NCBI GenBank assembly: GCA_963753815.1
Contig: CAVWDU010000003.1
Span: forward strand, 1,116,001-1,180,000
Direction: 5' to 3'
Origin: CAVWDU01 sp963753815
GTDB taxonomy: Bacteria; Pseudomonadota; Gammaproteobacteria; Pseudomonadales; Halieaceae
DNA length: 64,000 nucleotides
Shown here: positions 14,681 through 24,278 of the stretch, one piece after another
Layout of the letters: the number at the start of each line of letters is the position of its first letter
How positions within the stretch are numbered: position 1 is the stretch's first letter
The notes under the pieces: model-generated
Told to the model about the DNA's origin: nothing
The model's input: only the letters and a program-made list of their open reading frames with translations
The model's database searches: none
Made by a program: the position numbers and the translations under genes

Positions 14681-17452
14681 ATGTCCATCGCCACGCGGCT
14701 GGTGATCCTGGTCACGCTGAGTTCCATGTGCATGCTCGGCGCCGCCCTCTGGCTGGATTACCGACTGTCACGGGATACCGTCCTCGAACGCCTGGAGCAG
14801 CATTCCCGGGACACGATGGCCGCCGCCACCGGCGACCTCGAAACCCTGCTCGAAAGCCTGCGCGGGTCCGCACTGCTGCTTGGGCGGTTGCTGTCGCGAG
14901 TGGACTACTCGGAAACACAAATGCGCCAGTTGGTGCGCGACATGGTGGAGCACAACAGCGCCGTCTACGGCGCGACCATCGCGCTGAGCCCGGCAGAAAC
15001 CGCCGACGGGCAGGGATTCGCACCGTATTTCTACCGCCATGCAGACACCCTGCAAGAGGTCGACCTGGCTCGCGACAACGCCGCCTACAGCCGTGAGAGC
15101 TGGTACCTGGAGACGGTCGCGGCCGGCCAGCCGCTGTGGGTCGAGCCCTATTTCGACCGCTACGGGGCCCGGGTACTGATGACCACTTTCAGCGTGCCGG
15201 TGTACCGCAGGGGGGCGGCGGGCGCCGACAACCTGTACGCGGTCGTTACCGCTGACCTGACCCTCGAAGACATCCAGGGCTACCTCGACCGCCTGCCACT
15301 GGGGGAGCACGGGCGTTCACTGCTGCTCAGCCGCAGGGGCACGGTCATTGCCCACCCCGATGCTTCGCGCCTGCTAGCCCACTACAGCGACCTGCCGGCC
15401 CACCCTGACTTCTTCAGCAGTTTCGACGTTATGCTGCAATCGGCGCTTGGGGGAACACCGGGTACCGCCGAGATCCCTTGCCCCGAGAGGCCCGGCACCT
15501 GCACCCTGCAGACCGCCCAGCTGCAATCTACCGGGTGGCCGCTGGTAACGCTCCACGCGCAGGCGGATATTCTGGCTCCGTTGCACCGTTTCCTCCTGCG
15601 CACCCTGCTGATAGGCCTCGCCTGCGCCACTGCAGGCGCCCTCGTGCTGACGTTCGTCACCCGGCGGCTGACCCGCCCGCTCACCGCGCTGGCGACGGCC
15701 AGCGACCGCATTGCGCAAGGGGAACTGGATACCCCCCTGCCAGAGACAAACGGCACCGACGAGGTCTCCCGGCTGGTCGCGTCATTCAACGCCATGACCG
15801 GTGACCTCAAGCGCTACATCGACGACCTCGAGGCCGCGACCGCGAAGAGAAGCCGGCTGGAGGGGGAGCTGGCCGCCGCGCGCGCCATCCAGATGTCCAT
15901 GCTTCCGGGACAGGGCCAGGCTATGGAGGAGACCGCAGACTACACCCTGTGGGCAACCGTGCGCTCGGCACGAACGGTGGGCGGCGACCTCTATACCTAT
16001 GCAGCTTCCCGCGGCAGGCTGATTCTGGCGGTGGGTGACGTGTCCGATAAGGGCGTACCGGCGGCTTTGTTCATGGCGAAGGCGATCAGCCAGTTGCAGC
16101 AAGCCTGCCGCCTGGAGGACCCAGCGGACATCGTCGGGGAGCTCAACGAGCAACTGGTCGAGGGCAACGAAAACTGCATGTTCGTAACCCTGTTCGTCGG
16201 CGCTCTCGACCTGCAGACCCGGCAACTGGCATTCGCCAGCGCCGGACACACTGCACCGGTGGTGCTGCGCCGCCAGCAGGCGCTTACGCTCGCCCAGGAA
16301 ACAGGGCCGGCGTTGGGCCTGGCGACGGGCCAGTACTATCCGACCAACCACTACCGATTGCAGCCCGGCGACCGGCTCGCGGTTTACTCCGACGGCGTCG
16401 ACGAGGCGTTCAACGGCCGCGGCGAGATGTTCGAAGAGCATCGGCTACGCGAGCAATTGGAGAACGGCCACGCGCTCTCCACGACGGAGGCGGGGACTTC
16501 CGTCATGTCGGCGATCGACACCTTCGCGGCGGGCACACCGCAGTCCGACGACATCACGCTGCTGGTGCTGGATGTGATGCCCCGTGAGCGCGAGGTGGCA
16601 CCGGGCGGACAGGCGGCATTCACCACCGACCCGGGTCTGGTCAGCCGGGTGATCAGCTGGCTCGACACCGCCCTGGAGGACCTGCTGGTCAATGCGGGGG
16701 CCCGGCGGGAACTGGCGCTGGTCGCCGAGGAAGTCGTCAGCAACATCGACAAGTACGCAGGCCTGGGGGCGGGCGAGCACATCGAGCTGGCCGTGTCCCG
16801 TCATGGCAGCGTTGTCGAACTCACCATCAACGACCCGGGCCGGCCTTTCAATCCTCTGACCGAAGCCCGTCGCGCATCCCTGGGAGACCAATCCGACGAC
16901 GCCGAAATCGGCCGCCTTGGTGTACACTTGATCGCCGCATACAGCGATGAGCAGCGCTACGCCTACCAGGAGGGTTATAACTGCCTGCACATCATCCGCG
17001 ACGTATCCCGCGCGGTATCGGGTGACCGCGTACCATACGGGACTGGCGCCCCCCCCTTAACGAGGCTGGAGATTATGGAACTGACCACTACCGTCAGCAC
17101 GGAGCCCGCGCACCAGATGGCGCGGGTTCGCCTGGCCGGCGGGCTCAATACGGATACCGCCCCCGCGTTCGAAGAGCGACTGCAAAAGGTTATCGCGGAC
17201 GGCCACAAGCTGATCGTGCTCGATATGAAAGACCTCGACTACATCAGCTCGGCGGGCCTCAGGGTCATCTTCAAGGCTGCCAAGGAAGCGGGCAACGCCG
17301 GTCAGCGCCTGGCAGCAGCCAACCGCAAGCCGCAAATCGACAAGGTATTCGAAATCCTCAAGGCACTTCCCGACATGGCCATCTTCGCCAACGACGAGGA
17401 GCTGGACGGCTACCTGGCGGAAATACAGGAGCGGGTCAAAAGCGAATCCTGA
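14681..17452 (+). CDS. Sensor-PP2C phosphatase-kinase-STAS fusion (RsbU/RsbW/RsbV type)
   Basis: A 923-residue membrane regulator that joins all parts of a partner-switching module. In order: TM1 (about 5-27), a large periplasmic dCache-like sensor (30-300), TM2 (306-330), HAMP (330-382), and a helical linker. Next are a SpoIIE/RsbU-type PP2C phosphatase with GGDLYTY and VGDVSDKGVPAALFMA, an anti-sigma-type HATPase (LVAEEVVSNIDKYAG, residues about 685-700) and a STAS domain from residue 799. The STAS phosphosite is DYISSAGLRVI. The phosphatase and kinase would set the phosphorylation state of STAS in response to an external signal; the output partner is not in view. A run of eight C at 17049-17056 lies just before the STAS part, which has its own GGAG and ATG at 17075. 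Confidence 0.9.
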   Translation: MSIATRLVILVTLSSMCMLGAALWLDYRLSRDTVLERLEQHSRDTMAAATGDLETLLESLRGSALLLGRLLSRVDYSETQMRQLVRDMVEHNSAVYGATIALSPAETADGQGFAPYFYRHADTLQEVDLARDNAAYSRESWYLETVAAGQPLWVEPYFDRYGARVLMTTFSVPVYRRGAAGADNLYAVVTADLTLEDIQGYLDRLPLGEHGRSLLLSRRGTVIAHPDASRLLAHYSDLPAHPDFFSSFDVMLQSALGGTPGTAEIPCPERPGTCTLQTAQLQSTGWPLVTLHAQADILAPLHRFLLRTLLIGLACATAGALVLTFVTRRLTRPLTALATASDRIAQGELDTPLPETNGTDEVSRLVASFNAMTGDLKRYIDDLEAATAKRSRLEGELAAARAIQMSMLPGQGQAMEETADYTLWATVRSARTVGGDLYTYAASRGRLILAVGDVSDKGVPAALFMAKAISQLQQACRLEDPADIVGELNEQLVEGNENCMFVTLFVGALDLQTRQLAFASAGHTAPVVLRRQQALTLAQETGPALGLATGQYYPTNHYRLQPGDRLAVYSDGVDEAFNGRGEMFEEHRLREQLENGHALSTTEAGTSVMSAIDTFAAGTPQSDDITLLVLDVMPREREVAPGGQAAFTTDPGLVSRVISWLDTALEDLLVNAGARRELALVAEEVVSNIDKYAGLGAGEHIELAVSRHGSVVELTINDPGRPFNPLTEARRASLGDQSDDAEIGRLGVHLIAAYSDEQRYAYQEGYNCLHIIRDVSRAVSGDRVPYGTGAPPLTRLEIMELTTTVSTEPAHQMARVRLAGGLNTDTAPAFEERLQKVIADGHKLIVLDMKDLDYISSAGLRVIFKAAKEAGNAGQRLAAANRKPQIDKVFEILKALPDMAIFANDEELDGYLAEIQERVKSES
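17049..17056 (+). other. C8 homopolymer at the kinase/STAS junction
   Basis: With eight C the kinase and STAS domains are in one frame. With seven (or ten) C the frame meets TAA at 17057-17059 immediately after the kinase domain, and STAS would be made separately from the ATG at 17075, which has GGAG a few bases upstream. Slippage in replication or transcription, or a sequencing error, could therefore switch between fused and split products. Confidence 0.6.
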
Positions 17453-17612
17453 CCACGGTGTCTCACCGGTATTCGGCATGCGCGGCGAGACACAAAATCA
17501 GGTTTCAGACGCTGCAATAGCGGCTAAGGTGAATTACAGGCCAATGAATCGGTGAGTTCTGGCTTCTGGCCCGACCCGGCGGCCAGACCGCTGGCAGTTG
17601 CCGCCGACCGGC

Positions 17613-18314
17613 TCAGCTCGCCAAAAACGCGTTGATCCAGCGCGCCACCCGGTCACCCTCCGGCGACACGTCCAGCGATGCCATGCCGGACTCGTACAGC
17701 GGCTCGCCGATCTGCTCGCGCCGGAACTGCATGATCTCCCGGGAATACTCCGGGACGAATTCAGGATGCCCCTGAAAGGTCAGCATGGTATCGCCAATCT
17801 GACACACGGCATTCTCACAGAAGTCACTGCTGGCCAGCACCCGGGCGCCCTCGGCATTGGCGACGACCTGGTCCTGGTGACTGACCAGGATGGCGAAATC
17901 CGGGTCGCGACCATCGTGCCACTCGGGCAGGTCGCTGAAGTGATAAGCGTGCAGACCGACGCCCCAGCCCTTGCTGGACTTTTCGGTTTTCCCACCCAGT
18001 GCCTCGGCGATGAGCTGGTGGCCGAAACAGATCCCGACGGTTTTTTTACCGCGCCGGTGCAGTTCCTGTACAAAGGCGATCAACGGCGGAATCCACGGCT
18101 TGTCGTCGTAGACGCTGGACTTGCTCCCGGTGATCAGGTACGCATCGACCTCGTCGATGTCGTACGGATACTCACCCGCCTCGACATCGTAAACGACGAA
18201 TTCCAGGTCGGGGTTGGCACGTCCGAGCAGCGCGATGAACATGTCGGGGTACTCGCCGAAGCGGCCGACCCATTCCGGGCGCACCGTATCGGTCTTCAAT
18301 ATGCCGAGTTTCAT
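17613..18314 (-). CDS. Class I glutamine amidotransferase-like protein
   Basis: Cytosolic 233-residue GATase1-fold protein. The nucleophile is Cys96 in VGICFGHQLIAEALGG, and the His/Glu pair is in FQGHPEF. The SDLPEWHDG and MLTFQGHPEF segments resemble the GMP-synthase-like amidotransferase group often annotated YfeJ. Such proteins may hydrolyse gamma-glutamyl bonds or pass ammonia to a partner, but no synthetase domain is present. The ATG at 18314 fits the fold start (MKLGILKTD). It is divergent from the multihaem cytochrome gene. Confidence 0.85.
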   Translation of the reverse strand: MKLGILKTDTVRPEWVGRFGEYPDMFIALLGRANPDLEFVVYDVEAGEYPYDIDEVDAYLITGSKSSVYDDKPWIPPLIAFVQELHRRGKKTVGICFGHQLIAEALGGKTEKSSKGWGVGLHAYHFSDLPEWHDGRDPDFAILVSHQDQVVANAEGARVLASSDFCENAVCQIGDTMLTFQGHPEFVPEYSREIMQFRREQIGEPLYESGMASLDVSPEGDRVARWINAFLAS

Positions 18315-18600
18315 TAGCGTCTGCTCTGCTCCGTACACTGGCGGCCCGCCGGCCCGTTGATCAGACCGCAGCCAGCGCGCATGATAGCAGGCCGCCGGAC
18401 AACTATCAGCGTGCCGTTCGCACTCGTCGCGCCCACGTTGCATGTCGCACACGAAGCATTTCTACGCCAACCGGGCAGGCACTGCCCACTCTAGCGGCCG
18501 GAGACGTGGGCTGCCAGCCCATCAGCCCGACGACGACGCTTTTAACACGCCTGGGTATCGGCTATCGTGTCCCCTGATCCACATTTCCGCCGGTGAACAC

Positions 18601-20853
18601 TTGCGAAACACCCTCGCCCTGCTACTCCCCCTTATCTTCATTCTGCCGACACCGATTCTGGCGGCCGGGTTTACCGGCTCCGAGGTCTGCAAAGACTGCC
18701 ATGCGGAGGCCTACGAGCAATGGCGCGGATCCCACCACGATCTCGCCATGCAGTTGCCAACGGCGGAGACCGTGCTGGGTGATTTCGATAACCGGACCTT
18801 CGACTACAACGGGATAACCACACGTTTTACCCGCGAGGGCGTGAACTATTTCGTCCACACAGACGGCGAGGACGGCAAGTTACAGACCTTTCCGGTGAAA
18901 TATGTGTTCGGCGTCTACCCGCTGCAGCAATACCTCCTGCCGCTGGACCGCGGTCGCCTGCAGGCACTCAGCATTGCCTGGGATGCGAGGCCGGCGGCCG
19001 AAGGGGGGCAGCGCTGGTATCATCTGTACCCGGACGAAACCGTAGACTATCGCGACCCCCTGCACTGGACCGGCCCCTACCAGAACTGGAACACCCGCTG
19101 TGCGGAGTGCCACAGTACCGACGTGCAGAAGAACTACACCCCGGATACACACAGCTTCGACACCCGCTATGCCGAGATCAATGTCGGCTGCGAAGGCTGC
19201 CACGGGCCGGGTGAGACCCATGTCGGGCTCGCCCGTGCAGGGAAGCTGGCCGCGGGGGCTGGCGATAGCGGATTGCCCACCCAGCTCAGTCAGCATGGAC
19301 AGTGGCAGTTCTCCGAATCCGACCCCATCGCGCGACGCACGCAGCCGCTGGCGTCGCAGCAGCAGATCGAGGGTTGCGCACGTTGCCATGCGCGACGCGG
19401 AACCCTCGGCGACTACCACTACGGCGCGGACTTTCTGGATACGCACCGCCTCGCCCTGCCCCAGGCGCCCCTGTACTACTACGATGGGCAGATCAGGGAT
19501 GAAGTCTACGTCTACGGCTCTTTCCTGCAGAGCAAGATGCACCAGGCCGGGGTGGTCTGCAGCAATTGCCACGAGCCACACAGCCAGGCGTTGCGAGCGC
19601 CCGGCAACGCGGTCTGCACCCAGTGCCACCGCGCTGACGTCTTCGATACCCAGGCCCATCACCACCATCCTGCCGGATCAGACGGCGCGCTCTGCGCCAA
19701 CTGCCACATGCCTGAGACCACCTATATGGGGGTCGATCCGCGGCGCGACCACAGTTTCCGTATCCCGCGGCCGGACCTGAGCATGGTGATGCAGACGCCC
19801 AACGCCTGCACGATGTGTCACGCTGACCAGAAACCGCAGTGGGCGCTCGACGCACTGCGCGAATGGGGCGTGAATTTCACGGACACCAGCACCCACCGCG
19901 CCCGCGTATTCGAGCGCGCCGGGCAGGGCGACGCAAGAAGCACGGTAAGGCTTTCGGAGCTGGCGATGGACGGGTCAGAGCCGCTCATCTGGCGCGCAAC
20001 GGCGATGGAAACCCTGGGGCAGTTCGGCGGCCGCGACGCGCTGCAGACAGCGACGCAGCTGTTGTACTCGGATGAACCCCTGCTGCGGGTAAGCACTATC
20101 CGCGCCCTGAGTTTCCTGTCGCTGCCGCAGCGACTGCAGCTTTTCGCGCCACTGTTCGACGACGAGGTGAGCCTGGTCAGGATGGAGGTGGCCAACGCAC
20201 TTGCCGGAGTCCCCCTGGACCAGATTCCTCCGGAACAGGCCGCTGCCCTGGAAAACCTGTTCCGGGAGTATGTCAGCATCCAGCGCCAGCACGCCGATAT
20301 GCCCAGCGTGCAGATGCAACTCGGCCTGTTCTACCTCAACCGCGGCGACACGCCGATGGCCGAGGCCGCCTACCGCGAGGCGCTGAATATCAACCCACAG
20401 CTGATCACCGCCCGCCTCAATTTTGCCGACCTGCTGCGCTCGCAGGGTCGGGAAGACGAGGCCAGGGAACAGCTGCAACAGGCGCTGGCTGTCGCACCCG
20501 AGCACGGCGCCGCCCTGCATGCCCTCGGGCTGCTGGAAACCCGGTCGGGTAACGATGAACGCGCCCTCGACCTGCTGAGTCGCGCGGCTGCGCTGGAGAC
20601 CCAGGGCACCCGTCACCGTTTCGTCTACGCGATTGCCCTGCACGACCTGGGGCAGCCGGAAAATGCCATCAAACAGCTGCAGTCACTGCTGCGCGATGCG
20701 CCCGCGGACCAGCAGGTGATGCTCGCACTGGCGAACTACAACCTCGAGTTGGGACGTAAAGCCGAGGCGCAGCGCTACGCCAGGCAACTGCTGGACCTCG
20801 CGCCGCGCAATGCCGCCTATCAGGCGCTGTACCGCGAGACCGGCGGCGGCTGA
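18601..20853 (+). CDS. Octahaem cytochrome c with HEAT-like and TPR domains
   Basis: Predicted periplasmic or membrane-anchored multihaem protein, 750 residues from a TTG at 18601, chosen because it opens the signal peptide LRNTLALLLPLIFILPTPILA. Eight CxxCH sites are present: CKDCH (about residue 30), CAECH (167), CEGCH, CARCH, CSNCH, CTQCH, CANCH and CTMCH (about 404). The C-terminal half has helical repeats (about 430-540) followed by TPRs (about 555-735), for example NRGDTPMAEAAYREALNINP. The layout resembles cytochrome c554/NrfA-related families with TPR tails; the substrate is unknown. Ribosome site is weak and the start uncertain. No maturation genes adjoin. Confidence 0.85.
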   Translation: MRNTLALLLPLIFILPTPILAAGFTGSEVCKDCHAEAYEQWRGSHHDLAMQLPTAETVLGDFDNRTFDYNGITTRFTREGVNYFVHTDGEDGKLQTFPVKYVFGVYPLQQYLLPLDRGRLQALSIAWDARPAAEGGQRWYHLYPDETVDYRDPLHWTGPYQNWNTRCAECHSTDVQKNYTPDTHSFDTRYAEINVGCEGCHGPGETHVGLARAGKLAAGAGDSGLPTQLSQHGQWQFSESDPIARRTQPLASQQQIEGCARCHARRGTLGDYHYGADFLDTHRLALPQAPLYYYDGQIRDEVYVYGSFLQSKMHQAGVVCSNCHEPHSQALRAPGNAVCTQCHRADVFDTQAHHHHPAGSDGALCANCHMPETTYMGVDPRRDHSFRIPRPDLSMVMQTPNACTMCHADQKPQWALDALREWGVNFTDTSTHRARVFERAGQGDARSTVRLSELAMDGSEPLIWRATAMETLGQFGGRDALQTATQLLYSDEPLLRVSTIRALSFLSLPQRLQLFAPLFDDEVSLVRMEVANALAGVPLDQIPPEQAAALENLFREYVSIQRQHADMPSVQMQLGLFYLNRGDTPMAEAAYREALNINPQLITARLNFADLLRSQGREDEAREQLQQALAVAPEHGAALHALGLLETRSGNDERALDLLSRAAALETQGTRHRFVYAIALHDLGQPENAIKQLQSLLRDAPADQQVMLALANYNLELGRKAEAQRYARQLLDLAPRNAAYQALYRETGGG

Positions 20854-21052
20854 CCACCCGTGGAGGGGAACGGGCACTGCCCCTGGCCTGATACGGGAAA
20901 GTTCGACTTTTCCGCGAAAACCAGTCATCCCGGGCGCCGCAACGCGTTATAACGCTATAAGGCCTCTGCGTTGTTGGGGAGGTCCGGGCTGACTCGCGTA
21001 GCCAGACCAGCGACCCGGCCAGCTTCAATCCCAGGCACAGCGACGACGCCGC

Positions 21053-22189
21053 ATGACCAGCTTCAGATCATGGTTGACCTTTGCACTACTTTGCTTGACT
21101 GGAATCTCAGCCTCGATCTGGCTGGCTGGCGGAACCAGCACCGGTCTCTTCCCGGCGCTCCAGTCCACGACCAGCCGGGAAAGGCCTGTAATCCTGCACG
21201 AACCTGCCAGGAACATGGATTCCCCGCGGGCAATCCCGGTTTCCCCCGCGCGAGACGCTGCACCACCCGCTCACCAGACATGGACAGGCCATAGCGGCGA
21301 CGATCGCGCCGCCTGCCACCGCCCTCCGACACGATCACGGACCGAAACATCGCGCGCCCTGGTGTACCGGTGGGTCGATGAAGCAGGTCAGACTCACATG
21401 GCAGACACAGCCCCCCACGGCCAGATCGCCGCTGTGGTCGACTTATCGAATACAAAGCAGGATTTCACCTACGAAATCGACGATGACGGGGCCAAGCTCG
21501 CCCTGAATTTCGAGGGCCAGCTTGCCGCGGGCGCCAAGCGCATCTACGACACCTGGCACTTCCTGCTCGGGGAGGACAAACTCCGTCAGACCCACATCAA
21601 GGTTCGGGTCATCGGCGGCCCGTCCCGCTACGACGCCTTCAGAAAGCAAGCGTGGCCTGACAGCAAACCCAATAACGGTTTCTATAGCGCCAGAACAAAC
21701 GAGGCGTATGTCAGGCACGACCCGCAGAACCCGGGATATACGCTAAAAACAGCGTTTCACGAAGTCTCACACCTGATCACGGCTGGTCACCTGGGACCGA
21801 CACCCCCCTGGCTGACTGAGGGCCTGGCGGAGTATTTCGAGACCATGCAGGTTCGTGGTCAGGGGAGAACCATTACCCCCAACCAGTCGCACATCATCCG
21901 GCTGAAGCATTCGCAACTGCCGGGTCTGGAGGCTTTCCTCAACCTGGACCGGGAACAATGGAATGGCCAGCAGCGAGATCTGAACTATGCAGTCGCGTGG
22001 TCGCTGATGCATTACCTGATCGAAGGCGGGCGCGGCTTGTATGCCCTGCAGGAAACAGTGCAACACGCCCACGAGAGTTTCTGCCGGCCATTCTCGATGA
22101 CATCGGCGCTGGATGACGCATACCCCGGAGGCCTATCGCAACTGGAGTCCGACTGGCGGCACTGGTTGTCCAGGGTTCACGGTAGCTGA
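21053..22189 (+). CDS. Secreted DUF4124/DUF1570-type protein with HExxH motif
   Basis: Exported 378-residue protein. After a hydrophobic N-terminal segment (FRSWLTFALLCLTGISASIWL) comes a low-complexity, Pro/Arg-rich linker to about residue 100. YRWVDEAGQTHMADTAPHG follows, the DUF4124 signature. The C-terminal part holds KTAFHEVSHLITAGHLG, a HExxH zinc-site pattern, followed by PPWLTEGLAEYFE, whose Glu fits a third ligand, as in DUF1570/gluzincin-like peptidases. Periplasmic proteolysis or cell-wall binding is inference. The linker looks poorly conserved. Its stop is 77 bases from the parE stop, in convergent orientation. Confidence 0.75.
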   Translation: MTSFRSWLTFALLCLTGISASIWLAGGTSTGLFPALQSTTSRERPVILHEPARNMDSPRAIPVSPARDAAPPAHQTWTGHSGDDRAACHRPPTRSRTETSRALVYRWVDEAGQTHMADTAPHGQIAAVVDLSNTKQDFTYEIDDDGAKLALNFEGQLAAGAKRIYDTWHFLLGEDKLRQTHIKVRVIGGPSRYDAFRKQAWPDSKPNNGFYSARTNEAYVRHDPQNPGYTLKTAFHEVSHLITAGHLGPTPPWLTEGLAEYFETMQVRGQGRTITPNQSHIIRLKHSQLPGLEAFLNLDREQWNGQQRDLNYAVAWSLMHYLIEGGRGLYALQETVQHAHESFCRPFSMTSALDDAYPGGLSQLESDWRHWLSRVHGS

Positions 22190-22234
22190 AGCCTGGCGGT
22201 GACAACATCGCCGGAGGGTGGTTCTGTCAGCGAC

Positions 22235-22255
22235 CTGCCGGTTCAGGCGGCAGGC
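22235..22255. terminator. Hairpin between convergent genes
   Basis: CCTGCCG (22235-22241) pairs with CGGCAGG (22249-22255) across a 7-base loop, between the convergent stops at 22189 and 22267. It has no clear T run on either side, so a bidirectional terminator is only likely. Confidence 0.45.
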
Positions 22256-22266
22256 GGCGCAGTCAG

Positions 22267-24156
22267 TTACACAGCGATATCGGCCATGTCGCCCTTCTTC
22301 TCCAGCCACGCCTTGCGGTCGCCGGCACGCTTCTTGGCCAACAGCATGTCGAGCATGCTGTTGGTGTCATCACCGGCGTCCAGTACCAGGCGCACCAGGC
22401 GCCGGGTATCCGGGTCCATGGTGGTTTCACGCAGCTGCAGCGGATTCATCTCGCCGAGGCCCTTGAAGCGCTGGACATTGACCTTGCCACGCTTTTTCTC
22501 GGCCTCGATCCGGTCGAGTACGCCCTGTTTCTCCGACTCGTCGAGGGCGTAGAAAACCTCTTTGCCGACGTCGATTCTGTACAGGGGCGGCATGGCGACA
22601 TGCACGTGGCCGGCGGACACCAGGGCCCGGAAATGGCGCACGAACAGCGCACAGATCAGGGTGGCGATGTGCAGTCCGTCGGAGTCGGCATCGGCGAGGA
22701 TACAGATCTTGCCGTAACGCAGCCCCGAGAGGTCATCACTGCCGGGGTCGATACCCAGCGCCACCGAAATGTTGTGCACTTCCTGCGAGGCCAGTATCTC
22801 CTGGGAGTCCACTTCCCAGGTATTGAGGATCTTGCCCCGCAGGGGCAGGATCGCCTGGAACTCACGGTCCCGTGCCTGCTTGGCCGAACCGCCCGCGGAG
22901 TCGCCCTCGACCAGGAACAGCTCGCTGCGGGCGGAATCCTCGCCGGAACAGTCGGCCAGTTTGCCGGGCAGGGCGGGGCCGGCCGTCACCCGCTTGCGGG
23001 TGACCTTCCTGGCCGAACGCAGCCTTCCCTGGGCATTGGATATACACATCTCCGCCAGTTTTTCCGCTTCACCGGTGTGCTGGTTGAGCCACAGGCTGAA
23101 CGCGTCCTTGGCGACGCCAGAGACGAAGGCAGCCGCCTCCCGGGAGGACAGTCTCTCCTTGGTCTGCCCTGAGAACTGGGGGTCTTCCAGCTTCGAGGAC
23201 AACACGTAACAACACCGGTCCCAGATATCGTCCGGGGCGAGCTTGATTCCCCGGGGCAGCAGGCTGCGCAACTCGCAGAAGTCGCGCATGGCGTCCAGCA
23301 GCCCGGTGCGCAGGCCGTTGACGTGGGTACCGCCCTGGACGGTGGGGATGAGATTAACGTAGGACTCCGCCACCACGTCACCGCCCTCAGGCAGCCATTG
23401 TACCGCCCAGTCCACCGCCTCGTTGCTGCCGGAAAAGGAGCCGACGAAGGGTTCCTCAGGCAGGCAGGGAAAGTCGATGGTGGCGTCGGCAAGGTAGTCG
23501 GTGAGACCATCTTCGTAGTACCACTCCTCGCTTTCGGCCCGCTTTTCGTCCTTGAAGCGTACCCGCAGTCCAGGACACAGCACCGCCTTCGCACGCAGCA
23601 CGTGCTTCAGGCGGGAGACCGAAAAGTTGACGGAATCGAAGTAACGGGGGTCGGGCGTGAAGCGAATGGACGTACCTGTGTTGCGCAGGCCGCACTTATC
23701 GATAACCTCCAGCTCGGCGGCTTTTTCACCGCCCTCGAACCGCATGCGATGCACCTTGCCCTCGCGCCGGATGACAATTTCGAGTTCACTGGAGAGCGCG
23801 TTGACCACCGACACACCGACGCCGTGGAGACCGCCGCTGAACTGGTAATTCTTGCTGGAAAACTTCCCGCCGGCATGCAGGGTGGAGAGGATGACCTCGA
23901 CCCCCGGCCGACCCTGCTCCGGGTGGATATCAACCGGCATGCCCCTGCCATCGTCGGTCACCGTGACCGAACCATCTGCGTGCAGGCACACATCGATGAG
24001 GCCAGCGTGACCGGCAAGCGCCTCGTCGACGCTGTTGTCGATGACTTCCTGGGCAAGGTGGTTGGGGCGTGTCGTATCGGTGTACATGCCTGGCCGCTTG
24101 CGTACCGGCTCAAGACCGGTCAGGACTTCGATATCTTCGGCGTTATATTGGCTCAT
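22267..24156 (-). CDS. parE: DNA topoisomerase IV subunit B
   Basis: ATPase subunit of topoisomerase IV, which with ParC separates replicated chromosomes. The GHKL ATPase domain shows EVIDNSVDEALAGHAG and VTDDGRGMPVDIHPEQG plus FSGGLHGVGVSVVNALS. The TOPRIM domain shows LFLVEGDSAGGSAKQARDR and ILADADSDGLHIATLICALF. At 629 residues it matches the E. coli protein. The frame is open to 24231 but the family starts at MSQYNAEDIEVL (24156). It follows cpdA after 122 bases, where E. coli-type order would have yqiA; that gene is absent here. Confidence 0.97.
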   Translation of the reverse strand: MSQYNAEDIEVLTGLEPVRKRPGMYTDTTRPNHLAQEVIDNSVDEALAGHAGLIDVCLHADGSVTVTDDGRGMPVDIHPEQGRPGVEVILSTLHAGGKFSSKNYQFSGGLHGVGVSVVNALSSELEIVIRREGKVHRMRFEGGEKAAELEVIDKCGLRNTGTSIRFTPDPRYFDSVNFSVSRLKHVLRAKAVLCPGLRVRFKDEKRAESEEWYYEDGLTDYLADATIDFPCLPEEPFVGSFSGSNEAVDWAVQWLPEGGDVVAESYVNLIPTVQGGTHVNGLRTGLLDAMRDFCELRSLLPRGIKLAPDDIWDRCCYVLSSKLEDPQFSGQTKERLSSREAAAFVSGVAKDAFSLWLNQHTGEAEKLAEMCISNAQGRLRSARKVTRKRVTAGPALPGKLADCSGEDSARSELFLVEGDSAGGSAKQARDREFQAILPLRGKILNTWEVDSQEILASQEVHNISVALGIDPGSDDLSGLRYGKICILADADSDGLHIATLICALFVRHFRALVSAGHVHVAMPPLYRIDVGKEVFYALDESEKQGVLDRIEAEKKRGKVNVQRFKGLGEMNPLQLRETTMDPDTRRLVRLVLDAGDDTNSMLDMLLAKKRAGDRKAWLEKKGDMADIAV

Positions 24157-24278
24157 ACCCGAAACAGGTTCCCGCTTGCTGAGAGTGAGATGACGGCGCC
24201 AGATTGTACACCGGCGTGATCCCGGCGACACGCAATTAGGCCAGAGATTGCGTTGCGGACGCTGGGCCGCAAAGCAAA

